In this document: positions 40,270-48,000 of the stretch, one piece after another
Position numbering within the stretch: the stretch's first letter is position 1
Layout of the letters: each line of letters begins with the position of its first letter
Origin: Sipunculus nudus
Lineage: Eukaryota > Annelida > Sipuncula > Golfingiida > Sipunculidae
Assembly (NCBI GenBank): GCA_026874595.1
Contig: CM049310.1
Location: 6,944,001 to 7,008,000, forward strand
DNA length: 64,000 nt
Direction: 5' to 3'
Notes under the pieces: generated by a model
The model's input: the letters and a program-made list of their open reading frames with translations, nothing else
Told to the model about the DNA's origin: nothing
The model's database searches: none
Program-made: the position numbers and the translations under genes

Positions 40270-41887
40270 GTATGTATGTATTTTTACTGCTTGATTGATA
40301 TCTTTTAACCTGGTTTGTTATCTTTAACTGAAGAGTTGTACCACACATTAGTTTGTTTATTGACAGGATTACTGGTTCCGGTTTCAGAAAGAACCAGGCA
40401 CACATTAGTTAACCTGAAACTATTTTTTCTGCTGGTTGCATGGCTTATAAACGGTCTAGTTGCTACACATGTTGCTCGCTGAGACAGCGACCAATATTCT
40501 AATCCAAATACAGGAGGTTAGACCGATTCACTTTCCCACTTTCTCATTCAATTTCTGTTGGCTGAAAATACAAGCGTATTGTAATGTGGATACTGTTTCT
40601 CAATCAAGTTCAAGGGTGGACTGAGTGGAGCAGATGCAGCCGTAACTGCGGGGGTTGTGGAAAAAGAAAGCGATTCCACCTGTCAGTTGCCAATGTAGGT
40701 GATAGGCAACAGGCACAGTGGTAGGTTTATACTGTAATTAATCAATATATATAAATATTCATCACTAAGGAATCATGGATATTGTAGTACTTTGAGATTT
40801 TGACTATTAAATTTACATGTTTTCTTTTTTATATTTTCATTAAAATAGTCATCATAAATTTTAAATAACGAATAGGCTTTTGAAATCAACCCCTTTCGAA
40901 GCTTGTATCGATACTAGTATTTATATATCGTTTGTGAATATATTGTTTACGACATAACTATGATAAAAATACCCATTATTGGTAACTGGGGTCTCAATAA
41001 GTTCATGTTTAATATACCTAATATCATCATGCAGTGCTATTAATATGTTTTGATACGCTTCTGTTTCTTCAGTTATTATATATAAGTCCTGTATAAGCTT
41101 TACCATAAAAATCGATGCATAATCAGTTCATACCTCTGTTGTCTTGTCTCATTATAACTCTAACTTTGATAACTGGAACTGGTGTTTCAGGTACCAGTCT
41201 GTCGAGCCCTGTAACTTCAAGGCATGTTCGAACAGGGACAGGAACTACAGAAGCTGCACTTGGTAAGTGTACCTGTAATAATGACATCAATTGATGCACG
41301 ATTAATGCTTAGTACACCTGAATACACTTACATATGATATCTTAAAGCCTGATATGTTCATGGTATTTGTGGGAAACAACCATGAGCTGGATGTTCGGTG
41401 TACATTTGACGGGTACCCAGCATTACAAGCCTTACCTTTCAAGGCCAATCACGCCATGTGCATGTCCACTTTTGACATAAATGGGGCTATAAGAACGCCG
41501 AGTATCCCACCTGACAACAAAATGCGTTAACGTCGACAGGATATTGATGTGACTTGACATGACGAAACCCAACTGTCATTTCACTATTATTTTTATATTC
41601 ACTCGTCATATTTCTGAATACCTTATTATTAGATGATAAATGTTAAAAAAAAGGTTTTCAAATATTATTTATTGTTCGAATGGTAAAGATTTTTAATTGA
41701 TTTCTCTAAAACGGCAATTGTCATTTATATTGTTTCGAAAACAATAACCGTTTAACAATCTTATCAGAATATTTTATTTCATAACATTTTATTTACTTAC
41801 AGGTATATGAGGATGAAAGGGTATTGTGACTCGATGGCCTGTTGTTCAGGATACACCCAGCAGGGGGATACGTGCGTGCCGAACTAA
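4103..41887 (+). CDS. Gene A: secreted astacin metalloprotease, EGF-CUB-EGF(x20)-Cys-rich-TSP1-like (37 coding exons)
   Basis: Spliced model of 4416 coding nt (1471 residues plus TAA), built by eye from splice sites, phase agreement and domain homology. Exons: 4103-4153, 11424-11537, 12172-12358, 13102-13225, 14909-14984, 15550-15753, 15984-16107, 16459-16596, 17374-17483, 17910-18034, 18278-18411, 18872-18985, 19258-19398, 19621-19743, 20902-21024, 21322-21444, 21743-21865, 22157-22279, 22723-22845, 23176-23289, 23966-24076, 24810-24920, 25815-25925, 26692-26802, 27374-27487, 28074-28187, 28788-28904, 30419-30535, 34558-34740, 35164-35277, 35985-36110, 36341-36524, 37747-37776, 39703-39812, 40609-40720, 41191-41262, 41803-41887. 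The product should be a secreted zinc endopeptidase cleaving extracellular or matrix proteins; the substrate is unknown. The core order astacin-EGF-CUB followed by TSP1 recalls nematode NAS subgroup V; the 20-EGF insertion is unlike any member I recall. Each junction keeps frame, which strongly supports the model, but no transcript was seen. Confidence 0.9.
6821..6882. repeat. Perfect 27-bp inverted repeat, 8-nt loop
   Basis: The left arm 6821-6847 (AATAATTATTAGACTAACAG then ATTAATT) and right arm 6856-6882 are exact reverse complements around CAATGTTA. It lies in gene A intron 1. It could be a foldback element remnant. Confidence 0.9.
10407..11289. repeat. (TA)n runs on either side of LTR-like copy 1
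   Basis: TA runs at about 10407-10465 and 11217-11289 bracket the element. Further TA runs occur at about 20466-20551, 40215-40264, 44463-44516, 57210-57248, 62735-62810 and 62943-62998. Confidence 0.85.
10467..11208 (+). mobile_element. LTR-like element, copy 1 (possible solo LTR)
   Basis: Begins TGTTACAGGTGC and ends GGTTCCGCAACA (TG...CA with short inverted ends). Inside are a TATATAAA box (10706-10713) and, about 330 bp later, AATAAA (11047-11052), the order expected in an LTR. The element is flanked by (TA)n runs, so a target duplication cannot be read. A second copy lies inverted at 29412-30227. No retroviral-type coding region is present. Confidence 0.6.
11424..12358 (+). CDS. Gene A exons 2-3: prodomain with aspartate switch and furin-like site
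   Basis: Exon 2 (11424-11537, 38 codons, phase 0 at both ends) and exon 3 (12172-12358, leaving phase 1) encode residues 18-117. Exon 3 contains FDGDM (67-71), the FxGD motif by which astacin prodomains hold the catalytic zinc with an aspartate, keeping the enzyme latent. RRTKRK (88-93) is a basic cluster suited to furin-type cleavage. The mature domain should start near residue 93-95. The exon-end residues KYRFDGTH resemble the first strand of the astacin fold. Exon 2 has a two-cysteine loop (CHNAKDC) of unknown use. Confidence 0.85.
13102..14984 (+). CDS. Gene A exons 4-5: N-terminal half of astacin catalytic domain
   Basis: Exon 4 (13102-13225) encodes residues 118-158, including [16 protein letters not shown], the conserved astacin helix and first disulfide cysteine. 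Exon 5 (14909-14984) starts GCMSFVGQ and ends NENCLLL, supplying two more conserved cysteines. Phases are 1 into exon 4, 2 into exon 5 and 0 out. Gene B has an exon of exactly the same size as exon 5 (76 nt). The 1.7-kb intron between them holds two tRNA-like SINE copies in antisense. Confidence 0.88.
14122..14550 (-). mobile_element. Two tRNA-derived SINE copies in direct order (antisense)
   Basis: On the minus strand each copy has an A-box-like TAGCGAAGC...GTTGGTA and a B box GGTTCGAATCC, as in a tRNA-derived SINE head. Copies span about 14122-14306 and 14403-14550 and share the flank GACAAATTGCTCAGGGG. They sit in gene A intron 4. Confidence 0.65.
15550..15753 (+). CDS. Gene A exon 6: astacin zinc site and Met-turn
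   Basis: A 204-nt phase 0-0 exon for residues 185-252. It holds the astacin signature [19 protein letters not shown] from residue 190: three zinc histidines (190, 194, 200) and the catalytic Glu 191. It also holds the Met-turn SVMHY (245-249), whose Tyr 249 is the usual fifth ligand. All catalytic residues are intact, so an active protease is predicted. The matching gene B exon is also 204 nt. Confidence 0.95.
15984..16107 (+). CDS. Gene A exon 7: C-terminal part of astacin domain
   Basis: Exon of 124 nt, phase 0 in and 1 out, for residues 253-293 ([14 protein letters not shown] to NLEYCS). It contains the family pattern IGQRxEISFxDxKxIN and the last catalytic-domain cysteine (292), which normally pairs with the cysteine in exon 4. 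Length and phase equal the corresponding gene B exon. Confidence 0.9.
16459..16596 (+). CDS. Gene A exon 8: EGF-like domain between astacin and CUB
   Basis: Phase 1-1 exon of 138 nt, residues 294-339. The cysteine run ends [15 protein letters not shown]. The segment [11 protein letters not shown] resembles the EGF that follows the catalytic domain in other astacins of the EGF-CUB type. It ends with a Gly-rich linker into the CUB domain. Gene B has the same module ([18 protein letters not shown]). Confidence 0.88.
17374..18411 (+). CDS. Gene A exons 9-11: CUB domain
   Basis: Exons 17374-17483, 17910-18034 and 18278-18411 (residues 340-462). The start CGGTL and later [18 protein letters not shown] are classic CUB strands, followed by VEVRFDGEF and, after the second intron, RFCSKERP and a C-terminal FRLLYKQ strand. 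CUB domains mediate binding to substrates or matrix. The intron after exon 10 appears to use a GC donor (AG|GCAAGT at 18035), which restores the TGPR-FCSKE join. No clear DYLE-type calcium site is seen. Confidence 0.87.
18872..19398 (+). CDS. Gene A exons 12-13: EGF repeats 2-3
   Basis: Two phase 1-1 EGF exons, 18872-18985 and 19258-19398 (residues 463-547), both preceded by a VTGEV linker. Each has six cysteines in EGF spacing (CLNGGTC and CLNGGRC loops; [10 protein letters not shown] and [10 protein letters not shown] ends). They are more diverged from one another than the following block. Exon 12 carries an O-fucose consensus (C-LNGG-T-C); exon 13 does not. Confidence 0.9.
19621..23289 (+). 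CDS. Gene A exons 14-20: EGF repeats 4-10, young tandem exon array
   Basis: Seven phase 1-1 exons: 19621-19743, 20902-21024, 21322-21444, 21743-21865, 22157-22279, 22723-22845 (all 123 nt) and 23176-23289 (114 nt); residues 548-831. Each starts [V/G]TDPC and has an N-N-G-R-C loop and CPEGFTG or CPDGFTG end. Exons 15-18 recur every 414-421 bp with their introns; exons 16 and 17 are identical. None has the Ser/Thr needed for O-glucose or O-fucose. The acidic calcium-binding start of cbEGF is not clear. This looks like a spacer or adhesion array that is still changing in copy number. Confidence 0.92.
19941..20623. mobile_element. hAT-like non-autonomous element with 8-bp target duplication
   Basis: Ends are CAGGGGCGTCAATG (19941-19954) and its inverse CATTGACGCCACTG (20610-20623), 13 of 14 matching. 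Flanks are GGTACAAC (19933-19940) and GGTATAAC (20624-20631), 7 of 8. CAGGG-type ends and an 8-bp duplication fit the hAT superfamily. The interior is poly-G/C and (TA)n, with no transposase. It lies in gene A intron 14. Confidence 0.75.
21025..21865 (+). repeat. Two near-identical 420-bp intron-plus-exon units
   Basis: 21025-21444 and 21445-21865 each hold an intron and one EGF exon. The exons (16 and 17) are identical; the introns differ by a few small changes, such as the length of a T-run. This is a very recent tandem duplication inside gene A. Confidence 0.92.
23966..28904 (+). CDS. Gene A exons 21-27: EGF repeats 11-17, Notch-like glycosylation subfamily
   Basis: Exons 23966-24076, 24810-24920, 25815-25925, 26692-26802 (111 nt each), 27374-27487, 28074-28187 (114) and 28788-28904 (117); all phase 1-1, residues 832-1094. 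Typical text is [14 protein letters not shown]...CREGYSG. Six of the seven carry C-x-S-x-P-C (O-glucose consensus), five carry C-x4-S/T-C (O-fucose consensus). Exons 21 and 23 are near-copies, so this is a second, separately expanded EGF subfamily. Consensus alone does not prove modification. Confidence 0.9.
28399..28456. repeat. (TAA)n-type microsatellite
   Basis: Interrupted AATAAT run in the intron between gene A exons 26 and 27. A short (ATC)n run occurs at about 19088-19105. Confidence 0.8.
29412..30227 (-). mobile_element. LTR-like element, copy 2 (inverted)
   Basis: Reverse-strand relative of 10467-11208: starts TGTTACGGAACC and ends GCACCTGTAACA on the plus strand. The TATA box (plus 29938-29945, TTTATATA) and poly(A) signal (TTTATT at 29568-29573) are kept. 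About 70 bp extra lies near 29980-30050. Sequence is moderately diverged from copy 1, so the two insertions are independent. It lies in the intron between gene A exons 27 and 28. Confidence 0.6.
30419..36110 (+). CDS. Gene A exons 28-31: EGF repeats 18-21
   Basis: Exons 30419-30535, 34558-34740, 35164-35277 and 35985-36110, all phase 1-1, residues 1095-1274. These are older, diverged EGFs (CRHGGYC, CMNGGSC, CRNGGTC, CKNGARC loops). Exon 29 runs on after its EGF into a Thr/Asn-rich tail with three N-glycosylation sequons (NSS, NRT, NTT). An in-frame alternative donor at 34704|34705 would remove the 12-residue stretch holding them. The 4-kb intron after exon 28 is mostly a degenerate repeat array. 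Confidence 0.88.
30536..34557. repeat. Gene A intron 28, mostly degenerate repeat array (about 31556-33510)
   Basis: Variants of GGGAGGTTCTAGGCAAATC...GGAAACCTGAAATTAGGTCA and TATTCTGCGACCTA recur near 31663, 31808, 31971, 32084 and 32235, then decay. The left edge has GATCACCCGTTGTCCGGC and the right edge CAGCTGAGCGTCATGG. The same family occurs inverted at about 55140-56640 in gene B. No exon is seen. Confidence 0.6.
36341..39812 (+). CDS. Gene A exons 32-34: unrecognised cysteine-rich segment with 30-nt microexon
   Basis: Exons 36341-36524, 37747-37776 and 39703-39812, residues 1275-1382. Exon 32 reads [18 protein letters not shown] then [12 protein letters not shown]; exon 33 adds only [10 protein letters not shown] (30 nt, phase 2-2); exon 34 has [11 protein letters not shown] and AYCCDNAIK. 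Cysteine spacing does not fit EGF, TSP1, ShK or WAP as I know them. The basic stretch (KRTVKRS, RRRF) could be a cleavage or heparin-binding site. The microexon can be skipped in frame. No function is assigned. Confidence 0.78.
36525..39702. other. Introns 32-33 of gene A with SINE and small tandem repeats
   Basis: Apart from microexon 33, this holds an antisense tRNA-SINE (about 38165-38500), a tandem duplication of about 145 bp (38924-39065 and 39066-39218), and three copies of a 33-bp unit (GTTAGTCACTGTCTATATGA..., about 39574-39680) just before the exon 34 acceptor. Confidence 0.65.
38165..38500 (-). mobile_element. tRNA-derived SINE, antisense
   Basis: On the minus strand it matches the order of the 55765 copy: B-box-like GTTCAAATATC, then GAGG...CCCCAACCATGG...GTGTCACTTACAG, and an end with GCGAGTGCTACCGCC. 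It is diverged. Confidence 0.55.
39888..40175 (+). mobile_element. tRNA-derived SINE
   Basis: AAGGGTAGAGCATATGG (A-box region) and GAGCTCGAATCTCGGCCGAGG (B-box region), then CACACCCAGGACCCG and GGGGGCATTTACCTCAACC. Same family as 55765-56195. It lies in gene A intron 34. Confidence 0.65.
40609..41887 (+). CDS. Gene A exons 35-37: TSP1-like repeat and CCxGY tail, stop
   Basis: Exons 40609-40720, 41191-41262 and 41803-41887 (TAA at 41885-41887), residues 1383-1471. [19 protein letters not shown] matches the TSP type 1 pattern WxxWxxCxxxCGxGxxxR in part, and CNFKAC is the usual TSP1 end. The tail [13 protein letters not shown] is also found, slightly changed, at the end of gene B, so it belongs to the ancestral gene. 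TSP1 repeats normally bind glycosaminoglycans or matrix and may anchor the protease. Confidence 0.83.
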
Positions 41888-44457
41888 GTAAACGACACCT
41901 GTTGGCCTCAGGATGAAGATGAATCAAAATTACTTTTTGTTTTTATTGTATATTTTATTGATAAATCCTACCGCCTTCCAGTCCTAGGACGTGACCGTAC
42001 AACGATCAAGTTGATACAGTATGGCCCCTGTCTTTTGCCACTCGCTCTTTCACCAAATTTACCAACCGCCAACTAATGTAGAATATTCATTATAATTTGA
42101 CAAGGGGTGCATTGGAGCGCACCGGCATTAATTATTCGTTTTAACAGTTTGGCAGCCAAAGCCATCCGCAATCGTCCCCTACCGTCCAATGTTCACGTGG
42201 TATTGAATGAAGTTAGGCTGTATATACTTGTTTTAATGTTATCATGTGGTCACATCTTGTCTTTACCCTGAAATATCAATGTTTTAAACTTTGAACACAT
42301 GTACGGTTTATTCCGCTGCGTGGTTTTAAGGTAATATCTACTAAACATCAAGATTTCATACAAGAAGGAAAATATGTAAATATACATGGAAAAGGCTGTA
42401 ATTACTGAATTGTGCTTATGTATATACAGTATGTGATATATCCTTGTGATTTTTACCAGGTTTTAGCATTTTATTTGATTTTTTTTTCATATTGTTTCTT
42501 TTATGGACGTTTTAAAACAGAAACTGAGGTTTCTAATATAGCTTACGTTATGCAGTGTAATTAATTTCATCAAAAGAAAGAGACTGATAACTGATCTTTT
42601 TTTCTTTTATTAAATTGGTGGATAGGAAATATCCAAGAATACGCGAAATTCATTGTACATTATGTATAAAAATGAATTAAAATTGCTAACTGATGCAGAT
42701 TTTCTAATAACATCATTACTTACATTTTATCTATGCCTGGAAGGTAGTCTGGACAGACTGAAGTACGGGCTGCTTTTATATGATCTATATTAGATATCGC
42801 AGTTTCGGATTTCTGTCTATGTTAGATACAATCTATATTAGATGCTTTTCGGATGTCTGTCTATATTAGATGCCTCAATCAAGGGATTTCTATCTAAACA
42901 GAACCTTTCCTATGTCTGCTAGCTCCATTAGTTACTGCTATTAGCTCCCTAGGTATTCCATTTCGGCTAGACCCTTAGATTTTGCTATATAAGTTGGCAC
43001 CGTAAGGTTCATATTTTTCCTATTTCTGCCATCTCCTTGCGCCTTCTATTTCTGCTAGCTCTTTAAGGTTTACTGTTTCTGGTAGGTTCTTGAGGTTTGC
43101 TATTTTTGCTAACTCCTTAATTTTTTATTTACAAATATATTTATAACCTAAAAAAACGAATTTTTAACGCCTTATATATATTGTGTGGATCTTAAATTTA
43201 TATAAATTAATATTTATATGTTGTGTGTATATTAAAGCAGAATAAAGTAATATATTTTCCATATTGTCTCCATGTTTTGCTCTATACTGTGGTGTCAGAA
43301 ACATCGACAAAAGATCTGAATAATATATATATATATATATATGGTGGAGATGATCGACATGCCTCGGGGTATGCGAAAGAAACGGTGTCATATGTTGTCA
43401 CTGGATAATATGTAACGTTTTCTCAGGGTATGATTGTCAATTATAACAAACACTAAAAAAATTTAAGTCTGTGTTTAACAATTAGAGGGAATTTCCCCCT
43501 TTCAACTTTACATACAAAACGAAAACCAATGCAAATTGTAAAAAAATTATATTGAAATACATAGAAAATTTAGCAACAAATACCTGAATCTACATTCATT
43601 CCATTGTCACGCCATTATACATGCACACAGTCAAATTCAAAATTATCATTGTAGTCCAAACTGTATCCTTAGTCCAATGCATTCTATCTATTACTGTTAA
43701 TCTAGATTTCCTATTATGAATAAATAAACAAAATTGGAAAGTGAACATTACAATGAAAATGGTAATTGATGATTATGAAGTTGAATGATCTCAGATTGTA
43801 TAATTTTGCAAGATTGACCGAAGAAAAAGATTAAAGAGAGAAAACATATTTCTATACGCCTAATCTTTTATAATTAACTAGATATAAAAGGCGATCCTGC
43901 GCCTGCTATCAAAGTGAGCTAATCTTAACTCTGTGATGTATCAAATGATGAAAAGAATGGCTGTTCCTTTGACGCGAGAAAGATGGCGTTAATGGTCAAA
44001 GAAAGAGAGAGAGAGAGCTTGATCAATGTCACGCAAGCGGTCCCTCTAATTGCTGTCACGATTGTTTGAGGTGACCAGGTATGTTTTTAGCATATTGAAC
44101 ATGCTTAACTAGCATTAGCTACATCATTGCTTTATCTATGGTTCACCAACTCTAGTTTCTTACAAACATCATCTACGATCTCATCAAGAACCTACAGTAA
44201 TCTGCGCACGCCACGTAATTTATATACCATGCATACAAATAAAATCATCTTTAAACAAACCTGATTAAAAAGACAACTCGTTAAGTACTGTAAGACTTCC
44301 ATGTATGCAAAAATATGAGCAAACTAGTAATAATTTATATCATATAAAATAGCTTAATAACAAATATATATTAGAAATACCATATCGTGAATGACCAATG
44401 CCACGGTTTTAACACCAGTTTAAATAAGTCCTCACAGGAATCTAGAGAAAAATATAT

Positions 44458-44505
<48 letters not shown>

Positions 44506-44906
44506 TATATATATATGTGTGAAATAGGTAGATACTGTGCTTCATGACTTTCCGTTACCTGTCTCTGTCCATTGCCAGGCACATATGGGTGTTAACGGAA
44601 TATTAGCCAAACGCAAGCAATAATATCACAGAATGCTGAGCAATACAAAGCGCCACCTGGCGGCAGACCCTGCGTCCTCTCTGCAGACTCTTGAGCTCAA
44701 ACATCGATCGTCATAGAACTAGCTCTCTTCCACACTCCCGAAGTACACAAGTCTGGCACATGTCTTTTCTGGCATTTGTGCTTGGCAGTTTTTTTTTTTT
44801 TTTTTTTTTTTTGCTTGTGACGTTTTTCGGCAATATATGGTTGTCGTCTGCTCGTGTAAGCTCCTAGCATAAACGTATTATTTCAACTATAAGTTGATGA
44901 TTGACT
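41888..44906. other. 3' UTR/intergenic space between the convergent genes
   Basis: AATAAA at 43241-43246 followed by TGTTTTGCTC and TGTGGTGTC is a possible gene A poly(A) signal, implying a 3' UTR of about 1.35 kb. Degenerate repeats of CTATATTAGATG occur near 42790-42870. On the right are a (TA)n run and a T-run at about 44789-44812. No gene is seen; I found no convincing gene B poly(A) signal. Confidence 0.45.
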
Positions 44907-45099
44907 TCATCCTGATGCACACAGATTGGTTGCTTCCAATAAGACATTGCGTTTACGATATACGCACTCGATTGTGCCCTTGTCTGTCCATACGGGTTTG
45001 TATCCATAGCAACACCGGGGACATTTCGGTTTGCCGCCATTTCTCACACATTTGTCACCCTGCTTGTGATATCCGTCACAGCATGGCACCTTGCACTGC
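44907..45099 (-). CDS. Gene B: last exon, CCxGY tail and stop
   Basis: Exon of 193 nt ending in TGA at 44909-44907. It contains [13 protein letters not shown], the same motif as gene [14 protein letters not shown], followed by a further [11 protein letters not shown] segment and about 30 residues that gene A lacks. The function of the motif is unknown. Confidence 0.85.
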
Positions 45100-48000
45100 C
45101 TGAAACACACAATGGAAACATTTGATAAGCTCGTTTGACATAACTCTGTCTGTCTCCCTCCTACAAACACGCCTTGTTGCGGAACCACAACTGTGATACG
45201 ATCACAGATGTGGGAATGGCCTGTACAGTTAGGCCTTGTAATGGTGAAATGATAGACATTGGTAGAAGGCACCAAAAAAACTCTTAAAACTACTAAATAT
45301 ACACACCAAAATGCATCCGTTAGTGTCTTTGGTAGTAAATGGGTCTTTCTGGCAACTTTACCACGTTCTTACCTTAATATATTAATGAAATATTATCCCT
45401 AACGATCCTTGTGAGCCCGCGGTGATTTAAACATAACAATATACAGGAATTTGTAATGAGCGGACGTTGATCGACTGGTACCCGCCACCGATATCTGTTA
45501 TCGCCCGCTTTTTCCAGTTCAAACAGCGATAAGATCAGAGCGGGTTCCCAGTGTAAATCCCGTTGCAAAGGACTGTGGGTCACTTAATGTAATCATGGAG
45601 GCTTGTTCTCTATGTAAACACATCAGCTCTTGGCAAAATTATGGATAAGTAGGGCTATTGAGCTTTATTTTGGTGCCAATACTTTGCAGATGTTTTATAA
45701 AACATCCAAAGACAACAAAAAGGTAATTATTTTATGTTGTCACCGCTTGAAATGTCAATTATACGATTCCAAAGGGGTCTCCTATTTGAAACCTTACGAG
45801 GTGTTTTTCTAAGAGTCGTTCCCAAGACGTTGTTGACGGAGAGGAGCAGAGCGGATCGGAATCACACGTCTTGGGCCGAGACAAACACACACCGTATTAC
45901 GAATCAATCGAATGTCATACCAGCCATTCGGGTAAGCCGGAACCGCTTTCATGTATGCACACTAGGGCACAGCGCGGGCCCCCGCTTATTATTCTGTGCG
46001 GGGCGGGCCGAAATAAAGTCTGTGTGGGGCGGGCTGCGGGTTGATGATCTGACAGTTCAATAAAAAATAAATATTAAATTAAAGAAATTTAAAGAAATTG
46101 ATATTTTTGTATAAAATATTTTCAGGTGTTGTAAAAATAGTAATATGAAAAGATAAATATAAAAAAAAAATAATCTATTCCTGTTAACGCCTTTCACTGA
46201 CTGACAGTTGTAACAACACTATGCATATGTTTCTTTTCTAGGAAAACGTCAATTTTTTTTATACAAAACAGGTAATGCATCATTCGTCTGAAATCAAGAT
46301 TTTAAACAATTGTCCTTGCAATCGGAGCTGGTCATAACTTTGTATTAAGTTTCCTGGCCTGATGTTGTTTATGGACTGTAACCCTGCGCTAGTGTCAGGT
46401 CTCATATGTTATACATATATAGTTGGGAGTGAGGCAAGCGCTTGATTAACTTTGATCTTGTAATAGAATGTGTATGTACAGCTTGCTCTGTAGATGACTC
46501 TTTGACCTAGAACTGCACAAAGCCTAAGGTGGGCTCCTTATCTAATTGTAACTCCATGTGCTGTCTAATTGTAACTGACATCGATCACTGGCTGATCAAA
46601 ACATTATTTGGGCACTGCATAATGTGGTGATGACTGCTATAAGAAACACCGCTCTGGTTATGTCTGTCTCAATAAACACCCTGAACCTAAAGCCACATCA
46701 GTCAGATCACCTCTATAGTCCTTGGTAGTCCCTGACCGTCTGATTAGTCTCAGTTACAGCTAATTAGCATATTATTACTGAAAAGATTTTAACCAGCAAT
46801 GCGTCTAAGTAGCTGGATGGCTTGTGATTAGCCAATACTATTAAAAAAGTAAACTTTTGGTACATATACTTTGAAGAAATCTAATTTTTTCTTTAATTTT
46901 TTTTTATAAATTTAAGTCGAAACAGACACAATAAAACCAAAGGCTTGTTTATTTCCCCTGTAAAATAAGAAAACATATTTAAGGTTTGTTAAATTATTTT
47001 GTATATATTAAATCCATTTAAGCAATCAAACATGTTTTTTTTAATGTTTTATGAATTATGATCTGAATGATTGCTAAAAGGTATTAAAATTAAATTCTTA
47101 TTCCATATAAAGCTGATATATAAAGCTTTTGATCAAAAATGTTTTTAAATTATTTTGCGGACTGGACTGCGGGCCGGAAACATGCGAGGCGGGAGCGGGC
47201 TGAAAGAAAATTTTGCTGGGCGGGTGCCGACTGGAAGAATCATAGTGACTGCGGGGCGAGGCGGGTTGAATTTTTTTCTTTGATTGCGGGGCGGGCTGCC
47301 GGCTGACAGAGCATGGTGCGGGGCGGTGCGGGTTCAATTTTTCGGCCTGCGCAGAGCCCTAATGCATACACACACATTCACACGTGCACATTCTTATCCA
47401 TATATCTGTGTAATATATTATATCCTTTCTTGCGTATACCATAATCTGCTCTCATGTTATATAAAAGAATGTGAAAAATCATAATTTATCTGAAACTTAA
47501 CATATATTGATACAGGTGTGTATAATATTAGTTGAAACAAAACACGCTTACATTTCACCAAATTACTCTCTTCACGGTTTCCACAATAAATAAATCGTCG
47601 AAACGATCTTTGTAATTAAGCCGTGTATAATAGTACTGGAGATCTAGCTGATCGCCCCCCCCCCCCAACAAAAGATGTTGGAGTGACGTCATTTAAATGT
47701 GTCCCTGAGTTCAATGAGTGAAATTCGCGCCGGTTACGTTTGAACGCTTAAAAGAATATACGCTGACGGACTGTAAAAAACACCACAATTACTAACCTCT
47801 ATGAGCACACAGAGGCGCCCATAGACGCGGAAACACAACTTTAACTTACTCGCTGGTTCGGCTGCCGTATCCACAGTTGTCGGAACGGTTGCACACTCTT
47901 TCGTTACATGGCTGTTTCTCACATGTTTCTCTGAAATAACAACATTATAATTTTTTAACAGATACATTCAAAAGGGAGTATATTTCTCATTTATTTTTCG

